DNA of 64,000 bases from Branchiostoma floridae (taxonomy: Eukaryota; Chordata; Leptocardii; Amphioxiformes; Branchiostomatidae). A program made the translations under genes and the position numbers. Each line of letters begins with the position of its first letter. Positions within the stretch are counted from its first letter, which is position 1. Below are positions 54,794 to 64,000 of the stretch, one piece after another. The stretch covers positions 2,134,645-2,198,644 of the forward strand of contig NC_049993.1 of NCBI RefSeq assembly GCF_000003815.2. The letters run 5' to 3'. The notes beneath the pieces are model-generated. The model was not told the origin of the DNA, searched no databases, and saw only the letters and a program-made list of their open reading frames with translations.

Positions 54794-57700
54794 CTGGGGA
54801 AAATGGAAAGGGACCGGTTAAAATGCGAACTCAAAAACAACTTACTGGAATCGAAAGACATTGTTAAACACCAATCATTTCACCTTTTATTTTACTCAAT
54901 GACATCTCCTTATAAATCATGTATTTTGAATACGACGTAGGGCCTTTGCACCAAGCAACAAACATACAAAAAAGATGAAGGCAATACATGTGTATTACAC
55001 TTTTGTGTTTATATGTACTGTATGTAGTTGTAATAGACCTTACGATAGTCTCTGTACTGTTGTTCTGTCAAAAAAATATTGTCCATGTGTATGCCTGTTG
55101 GTTATGCCATGATTTGAAAACAATATGATTTAGTTTACAGTAACACTTGTTCACATTTAACCGGGGGTAACCTATATCGGAAGTAAAAAGATCTGGGTAT
55201 TTAGGGAAGGGATGTCTAGTCGATGTACGATAGATTCAAAATCCGAATTGTCGAAAATATTCATTTTTGAAACTATGTTCCGTTGACTTGATACCCTCAA
55301 TACCCTGTTTTTTGAGCAACAGTTATAAGTTACCCCATGGACAGATGTGAACTAGCGTTAGATAGTTTACCTAGGGACATATTTCTAAAAGGTTAACATA
55401 TTTTAATTGTTTTAGCCTGTTTATCGTTATACCCATAAGCTTCTCTCGGTAACTGCGAAACTAAATCATTAGACATGATAGGGAATTCCAGCACCGACTT
55501 ATGAAATGGTTCAAAAAGCAAAGCCCAGATCAAATCACTTACTTTCGCGTTGGCCGAACCGTAGCTTACAGTGTCGTCAACATCCGGGCTACTCCTCCTC
55601 CTCGCTAAGGCTGAATCCATCTGTCCATCATGCCCAAATATGGTATCAGGTGAGCCATCTTGGAAAAGCCGTAGAGCGTATGGGTCGATGATTGGCCGTG
55701 GAAGTCGGTACTGTGTCGGGTAAAATATATCCGTTAACAGTTTCATCAAGCAGTAAGTTACTATAAATAATAAGTATTCTTCATACACAAGATAGTGTTA
55801 ATTCGACCAATGTTTCGGTGACCGTCTGTCACATTCCTCAGGGCAATTCTGACTGGATCACATTGTATCGCAACAATACGCATCACTGCTTAGAGATGCA
55901 GTCACAAATGTAAGTTATTATATATACAAAGATTGGTTGACATTTGTAGTTTAGAATTGCAATTGTGAAAAATGAGTCCATCAATAACTGTATGGGTGTT
56001 GTCATAAATCGATTTTTCTGCATGTCTACAACTTTGGAGAAGAGCCAAACCAAATATCAAATTCACCAGACATCCCATTACACCATTTCAAACTGCCAAA
56101 TTTGCAGATGCGCAACTCGCAAAACATGCAAGCACACGAAAAATGAATGGGATGCACTAATTACTCAAATAACCCTCCCCAAAGATCATTGAGGTATACT
56201 TACGCGAACGTCAGTATCGAAGATCTTTTGGTAAGTCTCCAAGTCCTTCACCGTGCCGAAGAAAGACGATGGTCTCCTAGAGCTGTTCTCTGAAAGGGGT
56301 GTCCTCTGTATTCCCGGCAAGAACCGGGTCACCCGGGTATCATATAGGTGTTCTCGGTGAACATCAGTTTTTGACCATGGACTTGACACCCAGCGATGAC
56401 TGGACTTGAAAAACGATGGTCTGAATGAAAACAAATGATATTACGTTTTAGATGAGCTGTGACCATGTTTTTCGTCATTGATATTAAAAGAACACATAAT
56501 TGCATATTGAGAAGTGTCTGAACCAAAATCCATGTCAAAATGACGTACAGGCTAACTCAATCTATGAAATCATAAATATTTAACAGGAAATTTTCTTAAC
56601 GTTAAGACGCAACCTTATAGAGAAAGTTTAATTTTTTTTTTACATCAGAGCCAATCAATCTTCCCTCAACCTAGACGGGGGCCGATACCGATTGCCAAGC
56701 ACCTTTGACCGTTTGATGATGTCACACTTCCGTTCCGGATGTGTGACTTAAATTTGGGTCATTTCAACTTGATAAGGAACAGAGGATTGATCGAGATATT
56801 GTTGGTAAGCACTTTATTGTTGTTGTTTATGTTGCTTTATTTTGTGCACGGATATCAAAAACGTCTTAAAATTGTAAGATAATCATTTTTATATTGTTCA
56901 TACTTACTTGTATCGTCTAGCCTTAGATTGAAGGGTTCGCCTTTTCATAATGAGAATGAGGGCGATCATGATGAGAAATATCACAGCAAACGTAGCAGTG
57001 GCGCCGGTTACAACTAAAATCAAGGTAATAAAACAATAAAGTTATTTGTACTCCATCACTAATCGAAAATAGATACATGGTGGAAATATGACGTCATGCC
57101 ATGTACAAGCATATTGACACAATAAAGTTTAAAAATGATATGATCGGTTGTGTTTTCGGTTGCTCAAAACAACATGGGATTTTTAAAGACATGGGATTTT
57201 TATATGATGAAATTATGAAAAGTTTCTAATATTTATGAAGATACAACACAGATATAGTGGACTCAACAAAACTGAATACTCCGTTGTTCCAGAAAGTTAC
57301 ATGAAAACAGGAGTCAGCAATTCACATTTTTCATCAACAAAGTCAACATGTTTTAACTTTGAGCACGATTATTTGACGATGGAAGTAAATGATTTATTAA
57401 CATTACGGCCAGTCAACCGTCATTGACACCGAGGACAGAAGTCGATATCGACCTTCACCCACTCATGAAATCCGAATGCCGTTCTGAAATTCGCAGTGGA
57501 TCGATCTTATGCATTGCAACTAATTTGTATCTATTCAGCAAAACTTGAATGGAAACGTATGCAGCCATAAGGTCGAAAATTCTGTGTCGCCAACTTATTT
57601 GTGTTGGAAGACTTTTGAAGTCTTTTATAGAGGCATAGATATTTTTATCATTTTTATGAAATTCAGTTTTCTTACCTCCAGGCAGGTATGTCTCACATCT

Positions 57701-60700
57701 CTGTCCTGTGTACTGAAATGGACAGCTGAAACATACAAACAACGATGTAAACATTAGGATTATTTAAAATGAAAGGTAAAAAAATCATTTAAATTCTCAC
57801 AAAATGCTTATATAAAAGTCAGCGTGTCAAATTTCGGCCATGTTCACTCTTTTATATGGATAGCATCTGCGCGTGCATTAATTTTTATCCGTTTTAAAAT
57901 AAAATATAGATCATATAAAGCAGCTGTGTAATGAGCAAACTAGTTACCTGCATTTCTTGGCACCATTTTCTATAGAACATGATCCTCCGTTTAAGCAGTA
58001 TCCCCTGTAGCAGTACGCTGAAATATGGAAGGTAACTTAGTTTTTTCATTGATTTTGAATCTCGATAAACGAATGATTTATAAAGAACTTTGTTGTTAAC
58101 AGGAGAAAAAAGAAATACAGTGCAATGTAAGCTGTAGAAAAATGTATCTTATTTCTAACTGCCCTTATTATAAGAATGAAAGAGACAAGCGGTATAAAAA
58201 AGTTAAAATATAATTTCCAAGCTTTCAAAAGCTAGCTGACCTCCAAAAAAACACATTTCTACCAAAATTACACAAGTGAATTTTTGCATGATTCAATTAA
58301 AGAAGAAACAACGTGAAAAAAATATGAAAAAACAAGAACATTTTCGGTGCTGTTTTCTAATTTTTATCTTCGCAATTAGAACGAGGACATGGGTAAAAAA
58401 AAAACATTTTTATAAATTACCTCTGGTTGAGACGAAGGACACGTTCATGCCGAGTAGATCAACAGACGTGTTTCCGGCCCCCTGTATGAAGGCCTGTGTG
58501 ATATCAGCCTTGGTCAGATGTACGGAGGGGACAGTGGTCAGCATGGTGTTGGCCACAACACTGCCGTTTCTCAGGTCCGACACGGACGCGGCCATGAACG
58601 CTGACCGGATGGTCCGGTTGACGTGCGTCTCAAACAAACGGGTCAACTGTAACAAAGACGAAAGGTTGAAGGAGGTTGGGAAAATAGGGGAATGCACATT
58701 GTGAAGACTTTGTTTATTTACTGATATAGGTTTTACCGTCGAAGAGATTCATTAGTCACGTATGTTTACAGTTAATAGAATTTTTCATCAATTAGTGACT
58801 GTTATCAAAGGTAAGCAAACTCCGACACTGACACGGCCAGTTTTTATGAAAAACTCTATTAACTATAGGTTTTACGTTTTGTATCTTGAACAGACACGTT
58901 AACATAGGTTACACATACACCAATCCTGGCGCTTTTATACCTACTACATTTTGCATTGTTAAAATCTATCACTACTTCGTTTATGAATATAAATATGTAA
59001 AGGTATTTGGCAATGATATATATTGACAAATGCTTTCACCCGAGAGGCAAAAAAGCCTTCCTTTGATAAAGTTTAGATTGAAAGAACCTAAAGGCTTGCT
59101 GTAACCACAAGCTTTGCTTAACCCGATGCCAGTGTCATTTGAAGCTTTAAGTTTATTTATTTTCAGAACAATTGACCAATCAGAGGGCTTTAAACCCAGG
59201 TCATAAAAATTCGAAATACCACTCGCTTTTGGGTTTTAGATCTCGTTCTCATGGTACTATGAACCTTCAGAACTATGAACAATGATGAGAGCGAGCCACC
59301 GAAATGGCGCCGCGATTCAAAGATGAATAAAACGTAAAAAAAACGATCACAAACAGCAACTTTACGGTTGGTGTACAAAGTGGGGGAGACATTGTGCAAC
59401 TTACTGTGAATTCTATCAGCTCCTTCATATTTTGGTACTCTGTCGTCTTGCAGTCGGCTAGCTTGGCATTGTAGACAAGGTCGTGAAGCTGTAAGGTATT
59501 GGAGAACGCGGCGGAGTCTGGAACAGAACAGAATAGTTTGTGTTATTATAAACAATCAAGAAGTCACTTGATCGCCATGATCAAAGCCCAGAACAAATAC
59601 TAAATGTCAGTGCATTAAGACATCACTTACGTATACAGAGCATATAGTAAACACAATAAAGCACGACCAAGTAAAGCACAGCAGTGCAAAGCATAACATA
59701 ACATCTATATCATACAGTACATCGCAGCAGTGTACAGTACAACGAAACACATAGTGCATCACTACAGTGTGCAACATAACAAGAGATAATGTTACGTAGT
59801 ACATCTCTACACTTTACAATATAACAGAGCATAATGTTACATAGTACATCACTACAATGTACAACATAACAGAACAGAACGTTACACAAAACGTTACTGC
59901 AGCGTACAGCACAACATAACATTATATAGTGTGTATATAACGTATGTGTAAAGCACATAGTATACCACGTACTTCTCGGTGCGAAAGAAAACTAAACAGC
60001 TTCGCTTTACAAGGTTAAGTGAAGGCAAATAACAACAAATAGCACAACATGATACTAAACACAACACTGCTTTTTAATAGAAGACACTAACCTGTTTTGC
60101 ACGTGGTCTTGCCGTCTCCCTTCCAGCCACGTTTGCACTGACAGTACTCATGTGTGCCGTTATACACCAGCTCCCCGTGTTCGTGACATCCATGGTTACA
60201 AGCAGGTTCTGTTGAAAAGAGCGAGGAATGACATTAAATTCTATCACTGACACCAGCATGACATCCACCTGTAGCCACCTGGTTATAGGATGTTTTGCCT
60301 CCAAAAAATGGAGGTGTATTTTTGGGTGTGTCTGTCTGTGTGTATGTCTGTGTGTCTAGATCTGTGTTTCAAGATATTTGTGGTCACCATAACTTTAAAA
60401 CCTCTGAATGGATTGTAATGATATTTGATATGCAGGTACCTTGGTACTGCAGCAGAACTTAAAGTTTTTTATCTTTTGACCTGGACATGCTGTAGTCTTG
60501 TTTCCTATTATTCGTTCTTTTTGTTTCATGCAACACTGATAAAATATGGGTCTGTGATACAGTTAATAGCATTTCAATTGTGAAATTAATAGTGACCTCA
60601 AAAGATTATAACCTCAATCAACTCAAATGTAATTGTATTGGGTCATATTTTCTTCGCCAGTTTGTTTTGAAGTAAAGAAATCTTACCTGTGTTTACGCAG

Positions 60701-63473
60701 GTGTGTCCGTCTTTGTCCAGGTTGTATCCGTTATTACATGAACAGGTGTAGGACCCAATACTGTTTGTACAGTCGTGATCACATGGGAACTCCAAGCACT
60801 CGTCTTGATCTGAAAGACAAAAGAATCCATTGTAAATATTATGGCACTAGTTTACATGGAAACAAGCTCTTTCACCGTTCAACTCTGAACTGAATTTCCT
60901 GTCTCTTCAGCAAGTCTGCCTTTTGTTCATGGAAGTGAGACAAACTTGACAATCACTTTCTGCCATTGCCTTTTCTGACACTGGATTCAACTAGCTACAG
61001 ATGCGCAAAACGCAAATGTCTGGAAACCACGGAAAGCAAAGTCCTTTTGCAGTTGCATAAAGGCCATTGTATTAAAATAAACACCATTGTACTAAAAGAA
61101 AAAAAGGGAATCCAAAGACACAATGTATAACAACAAAACTGATATACTGAAGCGTTCTATGCTCTGGGATGATTTACTAATGATAAGATACTCGAAAAAA
61201 ACGTAAATGATAATCATTTTTCTTTCTAAAATTTTATATCTCAAAAGTACATGTATATATAACATGTCCTGTTGAGTTACTGAGATTCAATATCAACGTA
61301 GTTTGTTTTCAACAATTCATATCTTTGTGGATCAACTTTTGAAAATGCAGCTTACCTTCGCACGAAACACTGTCATTGGCCAAGACGTATCCTTTGCCAC
61401 ATACACAAACGTACGATCCGAGCACATTCTGACAGCCGACTTTACAACCACCTTGTCCGTTTTCACCATTTCGTACACATTCGTTGATATCTGAAAACAA
61501 AATTCGTAATCGTTGAAGTGGTTCATCAGTCACAGTGTCTGTTTTAGAGGTAGAGTACGTACGAGTGGTCAGTATGGAGTAATTATGAAGTAATTATGAC
61601 CAGTGATCATGACAAAAGGTAGCTTTTTCATTTGTCTTATAGTATGTAAAATCAGTATTAGGTAAATGATAGCAAGATATTACGGATTTCCTTTACTATC
61701 AATTTTCTTCCAACAGTGACTTTCTTACAGGTAGAATACGTACCTCTAAATTTTCGACGTCCGACAGCACATCTTGGTCACGCAGAATGGCCTGGCCTTG
61801 TCTCGTGTTCTCTCGTGAGATCGAGACTATGCCATTCTCTGTGACTAAGATGTGCTGTCAGACATCGAAAATTTGGAGGTACGTATTCTACCTTTAAAAC
61901 AGTCACTGTTGGAAGAAAATTGATACTAAACAAAATCCATAAGATCTTGCTATCAATTACTTACGAGTGATGTAACATACTATTAGACAAATGAAAAAGC
62001 CACCTTTTGTCATGATCACATGATCACTGGTCATAATTACTCCATATTGACCACTTTTTGAAAGGCTTAATCACTAAATTGATATAACTTCAGTTAAATC
62101 TTAACAGCTTGTTCTCTGGCTGTGTTAATAATGTACCTATGTAAAAACAACCCGTTTGCTTGTGTTTGCTTCTCTCACTCGGTGGTGCATTAGATGTTTA
62201 TTAAAATTTGCATTGCTCTATGGCACCGTATTCAGAAAGAAATGTCATTAACATGGCATGGCACTGGCATGTAACGTCGTAAACTTTGTACCACAAAATC
62301 CTACAATTAAACTCATTAATATCATAAAAATTCTACGTCAGTATCATTTACTTCAGTTCTATTGATTATTGAGTAGATTTTCAAATGTTTTCAACAGACC
62401 TCCGCAGAGCGAGCCATCCCCCTCGTAACCAGGGTTACATGTACAGCGGTAGCCTCCATCTTCGTCCTGGCAGACGGCATTGGTACTGCAGTCATTGGTA
62501 ACGTTGGAGGCACACTCGTCAATATCTAAAACAACAGAAGAGTAGCATTTCATTATAAAACCTCCAAGTATAGAATGTAGAAGCATGCATATAGATAGCT
62601 GTACAAAATAGATACGTGTTCCTTTTTTATTGTCTGTACTCGTGTCTGTAATTAGCCTACGGGCATGGATTTGCAAATAAATCATTATATTCTAGACCGC
62701 TGTGGCACATATAATGTCTACGCTTGCTCAAATAGACCCCATGTGTAGATAATGATCGTTCACAGGACTTTTTTTTTAAATTTCAAGCCATGTTGATTCT
62801 ATCATTTGGATGACGTCGACACGTGCGTCAATTTTAATCCTTTTGCGAACAAATATCATTATGTAAATCGTACTAAGCAGCCGAAAATTGCCAAAGTCAA
62901 AGAAGATGATACAACCATCAATGTTTGGAAACTCTAGGTCGTTAACATTTAATTAAGCATAAGTGTCTCTGCTGTCAGATGTGGTCCCGAACATAAAGGA
63001 TTTACATATATATAATGCGGTGTTTACAATGCGGTATCCAACGCACAGGAGCGTTGTATATACATAAAGAAAGCTGACATACGGTCAATGAAACCTCTGA
63101 AAATATAACATTTAATATAGTTGCTTAACTGTGTACAAATAGTTTTGTTATCCAGTGACTTGTCAGCCTGATGATATTATTCACGGCAATGCTATTAAAG
63201 ACAATATCTTACTTATACACGTCTTTCCGTCTGCGGCCAGGTAGTATCCCATTAGACATCTGCAGTAGAACGACCCCTCCGTGTCTACACACATTTGGCT
63301 GCAGTTACCGTTGTTGACGTCACACTCGTGAATGTTGTAACACTGCCGTCTGCCGTGTGCTGTCGACAAGCTATACCCCACTTTGCAGATGCAGTCGTAA
63401 CTTCCGGGAGTGTTGCGACATTCTTTGGCGTTCGCGTCACATTTGTGAGTCCCTTCGGCACATTCATCAATAT
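54269..63473 (-). CDS. EGF-SEA-EGF membrane protein (gene-level, 5' partial)
   Basis: Thirteen exons read in frame on the minus strand: two calcium-binding EGFs in one exon, four single-EGF exons, a SEA domain in two exons, an EGF in two exons, a transmembrane exon and three cytoplasmic exons, ending at a TAG at 54269. EGF exons are phase 1 to phase 1, and every join preserves frame. The order EGF - SEA - EGF - transmembrane resembles membrane mucins such as MUC3/12/17, but calcium-binding EGF repeats replace the mucin tract seen so far. The N-terminal part lies right of the window. It is probably a cell-surface adhesion or shedding receptor. Confidence 0.85.
55543..55710 (-). CDS. cytoplasmic exon 2
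   Basis: The exon is 168 nt, phase 0 at both ends (acceptor CCGACACAG, donor CGAAA|GTAAGT). It reads YRLPRPIIDPYALRLFQDGS, PDTIFGHDGQ and RRRSSPDVDD. It is homologous to the first third of the terminal exon, so a duplicated tail module. Confidence 0.85.
55812..55841 (-). ncRNA. hammerhead ribozyme-like core 5
   Basis: Minus strand: CTGAGGA, a five-pair stem GTGAC / GTCAC with loop AGACG, then GAAAC. CUGANGA and GAAA are intact. It lies in an intron of the EGF-SEA gene, on the same strand as the gene. Confidence 0.5.
56204..56420 (-). CDS. cytoplasmic exon 1
   Basis: The exon is 217 nt, acceptor CATTCAG (phase 2), donor GTTCGC|GTAAGT (phase 0). It reads SFFKSSHRWVSSPWSKTDVH, HLYDTRVTRFLPG and FFGTVKDLETYQKIFDTDVR. 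Basic and aromatic residues near the membrane side; possible Tyr phosphosites. Confidence 0.85.
56908..57013 (-). CDS. transmembrane exon of EGF-SEA protein
   Basis: The exon is 106 nt, acceptor ATTTTAG (phase 1), donor ACAA|GTAAGT (phase 2). It reads VTGATATFAVIFLIMIALIL then IMKRRTLQSKARR: one membrane helix followed by a basic stop-transfer stretch, a type I orientation. Confidence 0.9.
57676..57725 (-). CDS. membrane-proximal EGF, second half
   Basis: The exon is 50 nt (phase 2 in, phase 1 out). It reads CPFQYTGQRCETYLPG, the C-x-(F/Y)-x-G-x-x-C end of an EGF domain. Too short for an open-reading-frame scan. Confidence 0.85.
57948..58017 (-). CDS. membrane-proximal EGF, first half
   Basis: The exon is 70 nt, acceptor ATTTCAG (phase 1), donor TGCAG|GTAACT (phase 2). 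It reads YCYRGYCLNGGSCSIENGAK then KC. Together with the next exon this gives the six Cys of an EGF module. Confidence 0.85.
58421..58646 (-). CDS. SEA domain, main exon
   Basis: The exon is 226 nt, acceptor TTGTTACAG (phase 0), donor AGAG|GTAATT (phase 1). It reads LTRLFETHVNRTIRSAFMAA, then SVSDLRNGSVVANTML and ITQAFIQGAGN. NGSVV is the autoproteolysis site of SEA domains (cleavage between G and S), so the receptor is probably a non-covalent heterodimer. An N-R-T glycosylation sequon is present. Confidence 0.85.
59405..59517 (-). CDS. SEA domain, N-terminal exon
   Basis: The exon is 113 nt, acceptor TGTTCCAG (phase 1), donor TCACA|GTAAGT (phase 0). It reads SAAFSNTLQLHDLVYNAKLA, DCKTTEYQNMKELIEFT: linker and first strand/helix of the SEA fold. 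Confidence 0.75.
59690..59945. repeat. degenerate tandem repeat, about 50-bp period
   Basis: Units related to TACATAGTACATCACTACAA then TGTACAACATAACAGAACA recur about five times in an intron. Confidence 0.75.
60092..60208 (-). CDS. EGF-like exon (membrane-proximal to the calcium-binding set)
   Basis: The exon is 117 nt, phase 1 at both ends. It reads PACNHGCHEHGELVYNGTHE, YCQCKRGWKGDGKTTCKT. Six Cys EGF lacking the D-x-D-E-C start, so not calcium-binding. Confidence 0.85.
60687..60809 (-). CDS. calcium-binding EGF-like exon
   Basis: The exon is 123 nt, phase 1 at both ends. It reads DQDECLEFPCDHDCTNSIGS then YTCSCNNGYNLDKDGHTC. D-x-D-E-C and an N-x4-Y/F hydroxylation-type motif mark a calcium-binding EGF. 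Confidence 0.9.
61356..61490 (-). CDS. calcium-binding EGF-like exon
   Basis: The exon is 135 nt, phase 1 at both ends. It reads DINECVRNGENGQGGCKVGC then QNVLGSYVCVCGKGYVL and DSVSC. Confidence 0.9.
61564..62062. repeat. 500-bp near-perfect palindrome in an intron
   Basis: Arms of about 230 bp (61564-61797 and 61825-62062) are inverted copies with a centre of under 40 bp. Shared segments include ATCAATTTTCTTCCAACAGT and TGACAGCACATCTT (inverted on the other side). It behaves as a foldback element. No hammerhead core is present, although CATCGAAAATTTGG resembles one. Confidence 0.85.
62400..62525 (-). CDS. calcium-binding EGF-like exon
   Basis: The exon is 126 nt, phase 1 at both ends. It reads DIDECASNVTNDCSTNAVCQ then GYRCTCNPGYEGDGSLC. 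An N-V-T sequon is present. Confidence 0.9.
63213..63473 (-). CDS. exon with two EGF-like domains
   Basis: The exon is 261 nt, acceptor TCTCATAG and donor ATAA|GTAAGA, phase 1 at both ends. First: DIDECAEGTHKCDANAKECR, GSYDCICKVGYSL. Second: NIHECDVNNGNCSQMC, GSFYCRCLMGYYL. The first has the calcium-binding D-x-D-E-C start. This is the first exon I can place; the gene continues right of the window. Confidence 0.9.
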
Positions 63474-64000
63474 CTATGAGAAAAAGTAACAGAATTTATT
63501 CATCAATATCTATAAGAGAAAAAAAAAACAGCATTTTCTTGGAACAAGTGACTGAACTGCTTGGTATATGGCCCATAAACAAGAGGTCCTTGGTTCAAAA
63601 CTTGCGGTGCTACAGACATTGCGCCCATGAAAAGGGTCCTTCATTTACATGCAACATTTTACTACTTTAGGCCTTGAAACAGCTGCCCTTTTAAAAGGGT
63701 ATTTCTAACCGCTGTAGACACAAGTTATTAGACCCTCCGTATTTTGGGTCTCCGCACTCTTTTACTCGTTTAGTTATCACTCGGACTAATACATGAAGAA
63801 GACCTTGGGTGTATGGTAGAAAGTTTTGCTTACTTGGTACACTGGACTCCCAGACATAAGAATAGACACCCTCGTTCCTACTCAGAAAGAGTCCACCCCA
63901 CTTACTTTCTTGCTTTAGGCTTCTCCAGGTATTTGGAATAGGTACATATTTTAGTCGCATTTTCAACAATTCTAATGGTGTATGATTAATTTCTCAAACT

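Noticed and set aside
63700..63760. Extra extracellular exon reading ECGDPKYGGSNNLCLQR on the minus strand
   Set aside because: An acceptor can be proposed, but the only donor gives phase 2, which does not join the phase-1 EGF exon at 63473. It may be real if an unseen exon lies between.

Overview
The window is animal nuclear DNA: split genes with GT-AG introns and in-phase extracellular modules, in a background packed with short inverted-repeat transposons, SINE-like units, Penelope-like remnants and microsatellites. The combination of C-type lectin, F-type lectin, trefoil, collagen and EGF/SEA modules with this repeat load fits a cephalochordate (amphioxus, Branchiostoma). That assignment is inference from gene content; no marker gene proves it. 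All splice sites were read by eye and checked by frame and phase, not by RNA.

Layout. (1) About 1.2-2.6 kb, plus strand: the 3' end of a collagen-like gene, with a 75-nt stalk exon and one long Gly-X-Y exon. (2) About 7.0-20.9 kb, minus strand, possibly starting at 30.2 kb: a composite type II membrane lectin. In protein order it has a cytoplasmic exon, a transmembrane exon, a 75-nt stalk exon, an eroded collagen exon, a trefoil domain, a two-exon F-type lectin domain and four C-type lectin domains (one with a 1-nt frameshift). Every module boundary is a phase-1 intron. (3) About 17.5-42 kb: a transposon and satellite region with no gene I can support, containing a 57-bp tandem array, a 39-bp minisatellite, a 170-bp satellite interrupted by two inverted-repeat elements, TTAA-flanked piggyBac-like elements and several inverted-repeat families. 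(4) 42.75-43.96 kb, minus: a three-exon gene for a small secreted precursor with a signal peptide, an acidic pro-region and a basic Cys-containing C-terminus, resembling an antimicrobial or peptide-hormone precursor. (5) 50.79-51.23 kb, minus: an intronless, divergent histone H2A variant with an acidic N-terminus, a duplicated acidic C-terminal tail, and a replication-type 3' stem-loop with a purine-rich downstream element. Six tandem 83-bp repeats, five with an intact TATAAA, lie just upstream. (6) 54.27-63.47 kb, minus, 5' end outside the window: a membrane protein with at least six EGF modules, a SEA domain with a G-SVV cleavage motif, a further EGF, a transmembrane helix and a cytoplasmic tail containing an internally duplicated module.

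Main points for a second look: the collagen-trefoil-F-lectin-C-lectin architecture, the H2A variant and its repeated promoter, the small acidic/basic precursor, and the hammerhead-ribozyme-like cores attached to Penelope-like fragments.
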